From contig NZ_CALART010000068.1 of assembly GCF_937888285.1 (NCBI RefSeq), positions 15,277-79,276 on the forward strand: 64,000 nucleotides of DNA. Direction: 5' to 3'. This DNA comes from an uncultured Aquimonas sp. (GTDB taxonomy: Bacteria; Pseudomonadota; Gammaproteobacteria; Xanthomonadales; Xanthomonadaceae). The notes below the pieces were generated by a model. The model was not told the DNA's origin and ran no database searches. It saw nothing but the letters and a program-made list of their open reading frames with translations. The first letter of the stretch is position 1; the number at the start of each line of letters is the position of its first letter. A program made the position numbers and the translations under genes. This document shows positions 26,147 to 34,523 of this stretch, piece by piece.

Positions 26147-26166
26147 ATCCCCGCCCATGCGGGGAT
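26147..26166. terminator. ATCCCCGC hairpin
   Basis: ATCCCCGC-CCAT-GCGGGGAT forms a perfect 8-bp stem with a 4-nt loop, 78 bp after the regulator stop. It may terminate the two-component transcript or be a copy of a common intergenic palindrome. No T-run follows. Confidence 0.5.
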
Positions 26167-26445
26167 CCAGGAATCCCGCGACCAAGAAGGGGCTTTGCGG
26201 GCGCCTGCAAGCCAGAGCAGGCGGCCTTCGTGGCGGCGCGATTCCTGGTGACGCGAGCGTTCTGATCCCGGAACCTTACGCGCAGCCCTGCCGAAGGTCA
26301 TGCAACCGCGCGCGCCCCACCGCAGCTCGTCGCAGCCGCCGCACGGCTCACCGCAGGCCACGCAACCTTCGTGACCTCTGGTGCATCCGAGGCAGCAGGA
26401 GGCGGGCGCAGAGTGCGCGCAGCCTCGCAAGGATGCTTGAGCCCC

Positions 26446-29400
26446 ATGAAACTCACCGAAAGCGCACTGCGCAATCCGCCCGCCGTGGCCGCCGTACTGG
26501 CCCTGGTCCTGCTGTTCGGCGGCATCGCCCTGTTCCGCCTGCCGCTGCAGCTGTTCCCCGACATCGAGCGCCCGCAGCTGTCGGTGCAGACCAACTGGCG
26601 CGCGGCTTCGCCGCAGGAGCTGGAGTCGGAGATCGTCGAGCCGCTGGAGCGCGTGCTGCAGGGCCTGCCGGGCCTGGAGTCGATGGAGTCGAACATCGGC
26701 AACGGCTTCGGTGGGGTCAACCTGACCTTCGCGGTCGGCAGCGACATGAAGGCCGCTGCGGTCGAGGTGATTTCGCGCCTGAACCGTCTGCCGCCGCTGC
26801 CGCGCGACGCCAGCCCGCCGGTGCTGCAGACCGGCGCCGATGGCGCCAACAGCCTGCTGACCTTCTTCTTCATCCAGCAGCTGCCCGGGACGCCGGGCGA
26901 CCTGAACCAGCAGCGCCGCTTCATCGAGGAGCGCATCGTGCCGCGCTTCGAGGCCATCGAAGGCGTGGCTGCGATCGAAGTGCAGGGCGGCACGCCCGAG
27001 GAACTGCGGATCAGCGTCGATCTCGATCGTGCCGCCGCGCTCGGCGTCGAGCTGCCGCTGATCGCCCGCCAGGCCGCGCGCGCCACCGATGTCTCGGCGG
27101 GGCTGGTCGAGGACGGCCGCCGTGAATACAGCCTGCGCTTCGCCGGCCGCTACGCGCCGGAGGAACTCGGCGAGCTGGTGCTGGCCTGGCGCGAGGGTCG
27201 GCCGGTGCGGCTCCGTGATGTCGCCGACATCCGCGTGCAGCCCGCCGAGGCGCGCTTCTTCAGCTACCAGAACGGCAACCCGGCGATCGGCCTGCGCTTC
27301 CTGCGCGAAAGCGGCGCCAACGTGCTGGCGACGCTCGACGCAGTGCGCGCTGAAGTCGACCGTGTACGCGAGAGCGAGCTGGCGCCGCGCGGGCTCGACA
27401 TCCAGCAGAGCTTTGACGCTTCGCTGTTCATCCAGCGCGCGATCGCCCTGCTGTCCGGCAACCTGTTCGCCGGCATCCTGCTGGCGGTGGGCTGCCTGTG
27501 GTGGTTCCTGCGCGACCTGCGCGCCACCCTGCTGATCGCCACCGCGATCCCGATCTGCCTGCTGTCGACCTTCATCGTCCTGCAGCTCGGCGGCCGCAGC
27601 CTCAACGTGATCTCGCTCGCGGGACTGGCCTTCGCGGTCGGCATGGTGATGGATGCAGCGGTCGTCGTGGCGGAGAACATCCTGCGCCTGCGCGAGGCCG
27701 GCCTGTCGCGCAACGAAGCTGCGCTGCGGGGCACCCGTGAGGTCGGCGGCGCGCTGCTGGCCTCGACTCTGACCACGGTGGCGGTATTCCTGCCGGTGAT
27801 GAGCCTGCAGGACGTCGAGGGCCAGCTGTTCGCCGACCTCGCCCTGACCGTGTCGATCGCGGTGTCGGTCTCGCTGCTGGTCGCACTGGTCGTGCTGCCG
27901 ACCGCGGCCGGGCGCTTCCTGCGCACCGGCGCGCGCGGCAAGCTGGCCGGCGGCTGGCCGGCGCTGACCGAGCGCATCCTCGCCTGGACCTCGACGCGTC
28001 CGCGGCAAATGGCCGGCGCTGCCCTGCTGGTCTTGCTGCCCGCGACCCTGGCCTGGATGCTGATGCCCCAGCTCGACTATCTGCCGCCGGTCAAGCGCGC
28101 GGCGGTCGATGCCCAGTTCAGCTTTCCGCCCGGCATGAGCCCGGCACGGGTCAATGCCGAACTGGCGCCGACCCTGCTGCAGCGCATGCGTCCCTTCATG
28201 GACGGCGAGCGCGCGCCCCAGCTCAGCAACTGGTACCTGCTGCTGTGGCCCGGCGGCGGCACGATCGGCGCGCGCGTGGTCGATGCCGGCACCATCGGCG
28301 AGCTGGAGCGCCTGGTCCGCGACGAGGTGATCGTGGGCCTGCCCGACACCCGCGCCTTCGCCTTCGAGGGCGAGCTGTTCGGCGGCTTCGGCGGCTCGGC
28401 GCGGGCGATCAGCGTGCATCTGCAGCACGCCGATGGCGACGCCCTGCGCGAGGCCGCGGCGAGCGCGCGCGAGACGCTCAGCACACGCTTCCCGGGCGCC
28501 AATGTGCAGGTGTTCCCGAACGCCGATGCCGCCACGCCGGAGCTGCGCGTGCTGCCCGACGACCGTCGTCTGGCTGAAGTCGGCTGGAGCCGGCCTGATC
28601 TTGCCGACGCCGTGCGCGTGCTCGGCGATGGCCTGTGGCTGGGCGAGCACTTCAACGGCGACAGCCGCCTGCCCATCCTGCTGGGTGTCGGCAGTGACGC
28701 GAGCGGCGGCCTGCCCGCGCTGGGCGCGCTGCCGCTGGCCACGCCCCTGGGCGGGGTGCTGCCGCTGTCCGAGCTGGCGCGCATCGAAACCGTGCTGAGC
28801 CCGAACCAGCTGCGCCGCGTCGACGGCCGCCGCAGCCTGACCCTGGTCTTCGATCCGCCCGCCGAGCTGGCGCTGGAAGACGCGCTGGCGGTGATCGAGG
28901 CCGAGATCCTGCCCGGGCTGCGCCAGCAGCTGCCCGCCGATGCGGGCATCCGCATGGCCGGCAGCGCCGATCGGCTGGACTCGATCGTGTCCTCGATGGG
29001 CCTGAACTTCCTGCTCGCCCTGCTGGTGCTGTTCCTGCTGATGGCGGCGATGTTCCGCTCGCTGACCGACAGCGCCCTGGTAATGGCCAGCCTGCCGCTG
29101 GCCCTGCTCGGCGGCGTGCTCGGCCTGTGGGCGCTGAAGCTCACGGCCGGCCAGAACCTCGATCTGCTGTCGATGATCGGCTTCGTGATGCTGCTCGGCA
29201 TGGTGGTCAATACCGCCATCCTGCTGCTGGCCCAGACCCGCGCCGCGCAGTCCCGCGGGCTCGGCGTCGAGGACGCCCTGCGCGAGGCCATGAACCAGCG
29301 CCTGCGGCCGGTGCTGATCGCGGCGCTGACCGGCGTGTTCGGCGCGCTGCCGATGGCGGTCAGCCCCGGGCCGGGGGCGGCGATCTATCGCGGGCTGGCC

Positions 29401-29523
29401 GCAGTCAGCGTCGGCGGCGTGGCGCTGTCCCTGGTGTTCACCTTCGTGCTGGTGCCGGTGCTGGTGCGCCTGACCCAGTCGCGACGTGAGCGCGCAGCCG
29501 CCTTGCAGCCGGTGGCCGCATGA
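26446..29523 (+). CDS. RND-family efflux pump, inner-membrane subunit (HAE1 type)
   Basis: 1025 residues from ATG 26446; upstream in-frame starts add non-conserved sequence. The tripartite RND layout is clear: TM1 with LPLQLFPDIERPQLSV, a large periplasmic loop, six helices, a second loop and six helices. In TM4 the motif reads GMVMDAAVVV: D403 is kept but the second Asp of the usual DD pair is A404. In TM10 GMVVNTAILLL has Asn922 where AcrB has its relay Lys; Asn there is common in the VNNA-type pumps. Substrate unknown (drugs, lipids or metals). The adaptor follows it, the reverse of the usual order. Confidence 0.9.
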   Translation: MKLTESALRNPPAVAAVLALVLLFGGIALFRLPLQLFPDIERPQLSVQTNWRAASPQELESEIVEPLERVLQGLPGLESMESNIGNGFGGVNLTFAVGSDMKAAAVEVISRLNRLPPLPRDASPPVLQTGADGANSLLTFFFIQQLPGTPGDLNQQRRFIEERIVPRFEAIEGVAAIEVQGGTPEELRISVDLDRAAALGVELPLIARQAARATDVSAGLVEDGRREYSLRFAGRYAPEELGELVLAWREGRPVRLRDVADIRVQPAEARFFSYQNGNPAIGLRFLRESGANVLATLDAVRAEVDRVRESELAPRGLDIQQSFDASLFIQRAIALLSGNLFAGILLAVGCLWWFLRDLRATLLIATAIPICLLSTFIVLQLGGRSLNVISLAGLAFAVGMVMDAAVVVAENILRLREAGLSRNEAALRGTREVGGALLASTLTTVAVFLPVMSLQDVEGQLFADLALTVSIAVSVSLLVALVVLPTAAGRFLRTGARGKLAGGWPALTERILAWTSTRPRQMAGAALLVLLPATLAWMLMPQLDYLPPVKRAAVDAQFSFPPGMSPARVNAELAPTLLQRMRPFMDGERAPQLSNWYLLLWPGGGTIGARVVDAGTIGELERLVRDEVIVGLPDTRAFAFEGELFGGFGGSARAISVHLQHADGDALREAAASARETLSTRFPGANVQVFPNADAATPELRVLPDDRRLAEVGWSRPDLADAVRVLGDGLWLGEHFNGDSRLPILLGVGSDASGGLPALGALPLATPLGGVLPLSELARIETVLSPNQLRRVDGRRSLTLVFDPPAELALEDALAVIEAEILPGLRQQLPADAGIRMAGSADRLDSIVSSMGLNFLLALLVLFLLMAAMFRSLTDSALVMASLPLALLGGVLGLWALKLTAGQNLDLLSMIGFVMLLGMVVNTAILLLAQTRAAQSRGLGVEDALREAMNQRLRPVLIAALTGVFGALPMAVSPGPGAAIYRGLAAVSVGGVALSLVFTFVLVPVLVRLTQSRRERAAALQPVAA

Positions 29524-29702
29524 GCGCGGGCGGCGAAAGACACAGAACACGGCGACGCAGGGATGCGCTGCCGCAGCGCGGCCAGGGACGGCCGCCGGCG
29601 CAGGGTGCGATGCCCTGCGCATCTGATCGGCGCGGCTGCGTCGATACAGCGGGCTGCGACCAGGATGGCCGCAGCCCTTCCATGGAAACCAAGGAGACAC
29701 CC

Positions 29703-31001
29703 ATGTCCAGCAAACGCCAGCGCAGCCCGCGCAAGCCCACCGTCGTGCGGGCGTCTTTGATTGATCCGGTGGCGAACGGAGTGCCCGCGGATTCGGCCCT
29801 TGAGTCTGTCGCTGCAATCTCCACTGCGACCCCGCAGTCAGAGTCTTTGCAGCACCCGGCCGTTCCGGTGCGGAAGCGCCGTCGACTCGCCTATGGCCTG
29901 GCCGCCGCCCTGCTGGTCGGCGCGCTGGGCGGCAGCGCCTTCCTGCTCGACCTCGGCGGCGGCGCCAGCGCCCAGGCCCAGGCCACGCCGGCTGCTGCCG
30001 CGCCCGCACCGCCGGCGGTGGTCAGCGTGGCCGCGGTCGAGCGCATGGCGCTGTCGCCGCAGCGCCGGGTCAGCGCCAGCGTGCACAGCCGCAGCGATGC
30101 GCGGCTCGCCGCCGATGTCGGCGGACGCGTGCTGCAGCTGGCCGAGGTCGGCAGCCGTCTGCGTCGCGGCGAGCCGCTGGCGCGACTCGACACCGCCGCG
30201 CTGGAGCTGTCGGTGCGCGAGCAGCAGGCGCGGATCGCTCGGCTGCAGGTCGAGGCCGAGCAGGCCGAGCGTCAGCGCGCCCGCCTTCGCCAGCTGGGCG
30301 GTGCGGGGCATGTCTCCGGCCTGCAGCTGGACGAGGCCGATTCGCGGCTGGCCTCGCTGCAGGCGCAGGCGCGCGAGGCCGACGCCGGGCTCTCCCGGCT
30401 GCGTCTGCAGATCGAGCGGGCCGCGCCGCGCGCGCCCTTCGATGGCGTGGTGGTCGAGCGCTATGCCGCCGCGGGCGAGCTGCTGGGCGCCGGCGCGCCT
30501 CTGCTGCGTCTGGTCGACACGGCGGACCTGGAAGTCCGCGCGCGCGCGCCGGTGGCGCTGGCCTCGCGCCTGCAGGTCGGCACCCAGGTCGCGCTGCAGG
30601 TGAACGGCCGCGAGCATGCGCTGCAGCTCGGCACCGTGGTGCCGGTGGGCGATGAGGTCTCGCGTCAGCTCGAACTGCGCCTGCCGCTTGCGGGGCTGGA
30701 TCTGCCGGTGGGCAGTGCGGTCGAGCTGGCGCTGCCGACCGATGCCGCGCGCGAGGTGCTGGTGGTACCGCGCGACGCCGTGGTGCTGCGCCGCGAGGGC
30801 AGCCATGTGCTGCGCGTCGACGCCGAGAACCTGGCCCAGCGCGTGCTTGTCGAGGTCGGCGACAGCCAGGGCGATCGGATCGAGGTGCGCGGTGCGCTGA
30901 AGCCCGGCGATCGGGTCATCGTGCGCGGCGGCGAGCGCCTGCGCGAAGGCCAAAGCGTGGCCATCCTCGGCGAGCAGGTGGAGGGTCTGGCGACGCGCTG
31001 A
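29703..31001 (+). CDS. RND periplasmic adaptor (membrane fusion protein)
   Basis: 432 residues from ATG 29703, chosen because AAGGAG lies six bases upstream; the open frame reaches back to overlap the pump gene but is not protein-like there. An unusual cytoplasmic N-terminus of about 55 basic/polar residues precedes a membrane anchor (LAYGLAAALLVGALGGSAFLL). Then come the half-lipoyl domain (VGSRLRRGEPLARLD), a coiled-coil hairpin (residues about 180-245), RAPFDGVVVERYAAAGE and beta-barrel domains. It bridges the RND pump to an outer-membrane factor, which is not encoded here. The gap to the pump gene is 179 bp. Confidence 0.88.
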   Translation: MSSKRQRSPRKPTVVRASLIDPVANGVPADSALESVAAISTATPQSESLQHPAVPVRKRRRLAYGLAAALLVGALGGSAFLLDLGGGASAQAQATPAAAAPAPPAVVSVAAVERMALSPQRRVSASVHSRSDARLAADVGGRVLQLAEVGSRLRRGEPLARLDTAALELSVREQQARIARLQVEAEQAERQRARLRQLGGAGHVSGLQLDEADSRLASLQAQAREADAGLSRLRLQIERAAPRAPFDGVVVERYAAAGELLGAGAPLLRLVDTADLEVRARAPVALASRLQVGTQVALQVNGREHALQLGTVVPVGDEVSRQLELRLPLAGLDLPVGSAVELALPTDAAREVLVVPRDAVVLRREGSHVLRVDAENLAQRVLVEVGDSQGDRIEVRGALKPGDRVIVRGGERLREGQSVAILGEQVEGLATR

Positions 31002-31052
31002 GCGCAGCGCATCGCGGGGCTGGGAAGCGCTCGGCGAGCCGCGCCGTGGCCT

Positions 31053-31934
31053 TCAGAACTTCAGCGTCGCGATCAGTTCGCCGACTTCGGCCGCGGACTC
31101 CCGCAGCACCGCCTGCAGGGGTTCCTCGCCGACCAGCATGTCGATCGAGGCCGAGCGCGAAGCGCTGGCCTCCTGCGGGTCGTGCCAGCGCAGCGGCGAG
31201 GGCACGGGCGCCAGCACGTTGGCCAGCAGCAGGGTGTCGCCCAGGGTCTCCGGCGGGATCGACAGCATGCCGCGCCAGAACTCCTCGATGGCCTCGATGA
31301 CCGCGGCCGGCACCGACAGGACCTTCAGCACCGCGCGGCCGATGGCGCGCTCGACCTGCACGTCGGTGTCCTCGTCCTCGCCCGCGGTGTCGTCGGCCAG
31401 CGCCGCCGCCAGCGGCGCTTCGATGCGCAGCAGGGCGGGGAACTGGGCGGCCCGCGAAATCAGGTAGAAGCCGCCGATCTCCTGCACCAGACCGGCGAAC
31501 AGCGCGGTTTCGGGATTCTGGCCGGTGACCTTGTGCGCCAGCGTGCGCGCCAGCGCGGCGACGTGGGCGCTGCGCTCCCACAGCTGACGCGCAGCCGCCT
31601 GCTGCGCAGGGCTGCCCTCGCCGCCGGCCATCTGGCGGGTGACCAGGGCCATGGCCAGGGTCCGCAGCGTCGAGAAGCCGAGCCGGTTGACCGCGGTCTT
31701 CACGTCCGCGACTTCGCGCCCGCTGCGGTTGTAGACCACCGAGTTGGCCATGCCGACCACCCGCGCCGACAGCAGCGGATCGGCCTGGATCAGGCGCGCG
31801 GCCTGCTCGACCGAGCAGTCGGGGTCGTCCAGTGCGGCCTTGATCTTCAGCGCCAGCTGGGCGTGGGTCGGGAAGCTCAGTTCACCGCTCGCAACGTCGC
31901 GCGCAATGGTCCTGAGGGCTTCGAGTCGGTCCAT
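31053..31934 (-). CDS. HDOD-domain signalling protein
   Basis: 293 residues from ATG 31932-31934. HDOD proteins are HD-GYP relatives without the metal-binding pair and act in regulation. Seen: LSFPTHAQLALKIKAAL, IQADPLLSARVVGMANSVVYN, VKTAVNRLGFSTLRTLAM, ALFAGLVQEIGGFYLI (HD position replaced) and the C-terminal helical part. No output domain. It lies 92 bp after rimI on the same strand and could be its own unit. Confidence 0.88.
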   Translation of the reverse strand: MDRLEALRTIARDVASGELSFPTHAQLALKIKAALDDPDCSVEQAARLIQADPLLSARVVGMANSVVYNRSGREVADVKTAVNRLGFSTLRTLAMALVTRQMAGGEGSPAQQAAARQLWERSAHVAALARTLAHKVTGQNPETALFAGLVQEIGGFYLISRAAQFPALLRIEAPLAAALADDTAGEDEDTDVQVERAIGRAVLKVLSVPAAVIEAIEEFWRGMLSIPPETLGDTLLLANVLAPVPSPLRWHDPQEASASRSASIDMLVGEEPLQAVLRESAAEVGELIATLKF

Positions 31935-32026
31935 CCTGGGTCCTCGGCGCCGGCGGTGGGCGACGCGCGGCAGATGCGGATGCAAGTTCCTCGCCGTGCC
32001 GGGCGTCGACGGGTCGTCGGCGTCGC

Positions 32027-32506
32027 TCAGCCCTCGTCCGGCAGCAGCTCCAGCGCCATCACGATGGCGTCCTCACGGCCGCCCGCGGCCGGGTAGTAGT
32101 TGGCGCGGCGGGCGATCTCGTTGAAGCCCAGCGAGTCGTAGAGCGCGATCGCGTGCGGGTTGGAGGGGCGGACCTCCAGGAAGATGCGCTCGGCGCGGTG
32201 CCAGCGCGCCAGGTCGATCAGTCGACGCATCAGGCGGCGGCCGTGGCCTTCGCCCTGGTGGTTCGGCGCCACGCAGACGTTCAGCACGTGGGCCTCGCCG
32301 GCGGCGGCGCTGAGCACGCCGTAGCCGACCAGGCCGGCGCCTGACTCCAGCACCCAGCAGGCATAGCCGGCGCGCAGGCAGTCGCGGAAGATCGTGTGCG
32401 TCCACGGGAACGGATAGGCCTGCAGCTCGATGCGCATCACCGCATCGACATCGGCCTCGGTCATCGGCCGCAGCTGTGCCACCTCGGGCGCCGGGCGCGC
32501 GTTCAT
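32027..32506 (-). CDS. rimI: Ribosomal protein S18-alanine N-acetyltransferase
   Basis: 159 residues. GNAT enzyme that acetylates the N-terminal Ala of ribosomal protein S18 using acetyl-CoA. Features: YPFPWTHTIFRDCL near the N-terminus, LNVCVAPNHQGEGHGRRLMRRL (the acetyl-CoA loop, Q-x-x-G-x-G/A form), FLEVRPSNPHAIALYDSLGF and RRANYYPAAGGREDAIVM at the end. It overlaps the preceding small gene by four bases. The holD-rimI order is the same as in Escherichia coli. Confidence 0.94.
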   Translation of the reverse strand: MNARPAPEVAQLRPMTEADVDAVMRIELQAYPFPWTHTIFRDCLRAGYACWVLESGAGLVGYGVLSAAAGEAHVLNVCVAPNHQGEGHGRRLMRRLIDLARWHRAERIFLEVRPSNPHAIALYDSLGFNEIARRANYYPAAGGREDAIVMALELLPDEG

Positions 32507-32877
32507 GCGTCCAGCAGACGTCGGCGCAGGCGGCGCAGGGCGGGCCAGAGGGCGCGCTTGGCGGCCGCGTTGCCGCGCAGCGCACCGAGCGTGGGCAGCG
32601 TTGCCTCGGCACCCGCCGCTTCGGTGCCGACCCCCAGCATTGGGCCATCACCCGCGGCCGGCGGGCCGACCTCTTCGGTCGTCACGTTCAGCGCACGCAG
32701 CAGGGCCTGCAGCAGGGTGTCCTGGCGGAGGATTTCCAATGGCTCGGCGGCGGCGATGCGCAGTCGCGCGGGTGCGGCCGGGCGCGGGCGATCGCGCAGG
32801 CGCAGCGGCGTCAGCCCCAGCGCGCGGGCCAGATGCAGCTGTTCGTCCGCGCCTGCCAGAGGCGCCAGCCGGCTCAC
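32503..32877 (-). CDS. holD: Probable DNA polymerase III psi subunit (divergent HolD)
   Basis: 124 residues from a GTG start (32875-32877) that overlaps the lipoprotein stop as GTGA. It looks unremarkable at first, but matches HolD along its length: LGLTPLRLR near the start, DTLLQALLRALNVTTEEV in the middle (HolD: DPLVSDVLRALTVSPDQV) and LRGNAAAKRALWPALRRL at the end (HolD: LRANPTARAALWQQI). Psi links the clamp loader to chi and SSB. The neighbouring rimI, as in E. coli, supports the call. The Ala/Gly-rich insert near residues 75-90 is unusual. Confidence 0.75.
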   Translation of the reverse strand: MSRLAPLAGADEQLHLARALGLTPLRLRDRPRPAAPARLRIAAAEPLEILRQDTLLQALLRALNVTTEEVGPPAAGDGPMLGVGTEAAGAEATLPTLGALRGNAAAKRALWPALRRLRRRLLDA

Positions 32878-33512
32878 GGCGCGGCCTCCTGCAGGGCGCG
32901 CTCGAGATCGCCAAGGAAGCGGTCGAGCGCCTGGTCGGTGGCCACGCCCAGTGCGGCCACCGAGGCGGCAAGACTGTCGTCGCCCGCCGTCGAGCTGGCC
33001 GCGTACTCGCCGTCGACCAGCGGCAGGCGGCCGTCGCGGCTGCTGACCCGCAGCCGCAGGCTGACCTGCGCTTCGAAGCCACCGCCCGCATGCGGCACGC
33101 GCTCGAAGCGCTCGATGCGGCCGCTGACCCACAGCGCCGCCGGTCGGCCGGGCAGGTGGTCGGTGACGCGCTCGGCGGCACCGGCGGCGCGCAGGCGCTG
33201 CACCATGCGCCGCTGCAGCAGATAGCCCGGCGGGTCGACCCAGAGGTGGTAGTGATAGGCGCGCAGGCGATCGCCGCTCGGGTCCAGCGCATACAGCAGG
33301 GCCTGGTCGGCGTGCAGGCCGTCGGCCTCCATGCGCTGCACCACGATCGGCAGCGCGCTGGGGGTGTTCAGCTTTGCCGCGGCCGAGGCTGCCGGCAGGC
33401 GGTGCCAGGTGGTTTCGGGAATGCCGGGCGGGGTGGCGCAAGCGGTCAGCAGGGCCACGACACCGGCCAGCAGCAGAGCGCGCAGATGTCGATGCGGCGG
33501 GCGCGGGTTCAT
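32874..33512 (-). CDS. ABC-type transport auxiliary lipoprotein (PqiC-like)
   Basis: 212 residues. The signal ends in a lipobox, LLTACATPP, so the mature protein is lipidated at Cys25. The domain is of the ABC_trans_aux/PqiC type, which accompanies MCE transporters and probably links the inner-membrane complex to the outer membrane. It overlaps mlaD upstream and holD downstream by four bases each. In this operon it takes the place that mlaC usually has; no mlaC or mlaA is present in the window. Confidence 0.82.
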   Translation of the reverse strand: MNPRPPHRHLRALLLAGVVALLTACATPPGIPETTWHRLPAASAAAKLNTPSALPIVVQRMEADGLHADQALLYALDPSGDRLRAYHYHLWVDPPGYLLQRRMVQRLRAAGAAERVTDHLPGRPAALWVSGRIERFERVPHAGGGFEAQVSLRLRVSSRDGRLPLVDGEYAASSTAGDDSLAASVAALGVATDQALDRFLGDLERALQEAAP

Positions 33513-34423
33513 TCGACCGGGTCCTTGGGCGGGGTGTAGATCAGCCGGCTCGGATTGCGGCGGATCTCGCGGGTGAACTCGTCCATGTTGCGGCTGGAGC
33601 TTTCCAGATGATGGGTGATGGAGTCGATGCGGCGGGCGATGGTGCCCAGCGTGCGCTCCAGATCAGCGACCGCCTCGCGCAGGTCGGGGCGGTTCTCGTC
33701 GACGGTCGCATTCAGCGAATCCAGCAGCCTGTCGGCGCGCGCCTGGGTGGCGGCGAGCTCGGCCGAGAGCTGCTGCACATTGGCCAGGCTGGCGCGGATG
33801 GCCTCGCGGTTGGGCGCATCGAGGATCGCGTTGACACCGTCGGCGGCGGTGTTGAGTCGCCCCATCAGGGCCTGCGCCTCGCTGAGCAGGGCCGGTGCGC
33901 TGGCGTCGACGGCCGCACCGATCGACTCCAGCCGCACGGCCAAACTCTCCAGCATCGGGCGCAGGCGGTCCTTCGAGAGCGCATTCACCTCGCCGGCCAG
34001 ATCGGCCATGGCGACGAACAGATCGGCGCCTTCGCGGCTGGCCAGCTCGCCGCCTTCGGTCAGCATGGCCGTGCTGCTGCCCTCACGGATGGCGATCGCG
34101 ACGTCGGCCAGCAGGCCGGTCGACTGCAGTGCGGCGACGCTGTCGTCCGGGATCGGCCAGTCGGCGCGCAGGGCCAGTTCGACCCGGTAGCGGGTGCGGC
34201 CCTGGCTGCGGTCCGGCGTGATGGTCTCGACCTGGCCGATGCGGAAGCCCTCGTAGAACACCGGCGCGCCGGGGCCGAGGCCGGTCACGTTGGCGTAGTA
34301 GGCGTGGTAGCGCAGCGCGCTGCCGCTGCGCCCGGTGATCGAGAACAGGGCGAACAGCAGCAGGCCAAAGGCGACCAGCACCACCGCGCCCACCAGGCTG
34401 TAATTGATCCCGTCGCGCTTCAT
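33509..34423 (-). CDS. MlaD-like MCE-domain substrate-binding protein
   Basis: 304 residues. One N-terminal membrane helix (YSLVGAVVLVAFGLLLFALF) anchors a periplasmic MCE domain (residues about 35-110: VTGLGPGAPVFYEGFRIGQVE). It is followed by a long helical or coiled-coil C-terminal part of about 180 residues, longer than in E. coli MlaD and closer to the helical-barrel MCE proteins. It probably forms a hexameric lipid channel with the MlaE/MlaF pair encoded upstream. A four-unit heptamer block lies in the 100-bp gap to mlaF. Confidence 0.88.
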   Translation of the reverse strand: MKRDGINYSLVGAVVLVAFGLLLFALFSITGRSGSALRYHAYYANVTGLGPGAPVFYEGFRIGQVETITPDRSQGRTRYRVELALRADWPIPDDSVAALQSTGLLADVAIAIREGSSTAMLTEGGELASREGADLFVAMADLAGEVNALSKDRLRPMLESLAVRLESIGAAVDASAPALLSEAQALMGRLNTAADGVNAILDAPNREAIRASLANVQQLSAELAATQARADRLLDSLNATVDENRPDLREAVADLERTLGTIARRIDSITHHLESSSRNMDEFTREIRRNPSRLIYTPPKDPVE

Positions 34424-34489
34424 CCGGCTGTCCCGTGGGTGGTGGCGCAGTTTAGGCGCGCGCGCCTGCGCTCGCGAGGGCAGCTCGAC

Positions 34490-34517
34490 GATTCCCGATT
34501 CCCTATTCCCGATTCCC
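34490..34517. repeat. Four 7-bp repeats between mlaF and mlaD
   Basis: GATTCCC GATTCCC TATTCCC GATTCCC. On the transcribed (minus-sense) RNA the tract reads GGGAATM x4, so four G-triplets with 4-nt spacers could fold as an RNA G-quadruplex just upstream of mlaD. Confidence 0.9.
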
Positions 34518-34523
34518 GGCTTT

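Larger units (their letters stand above)
26070..26445. other. Intergenic region between the LytTR regulator and the RND pump
   Basis: 376 bp without a gene. The left part contains a duplicated 21-bp operator-like repeat and a GC-rich hairpin; the right part shows no feature I can name. It presumably carries the pump promoter. Confidence 0.5.
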
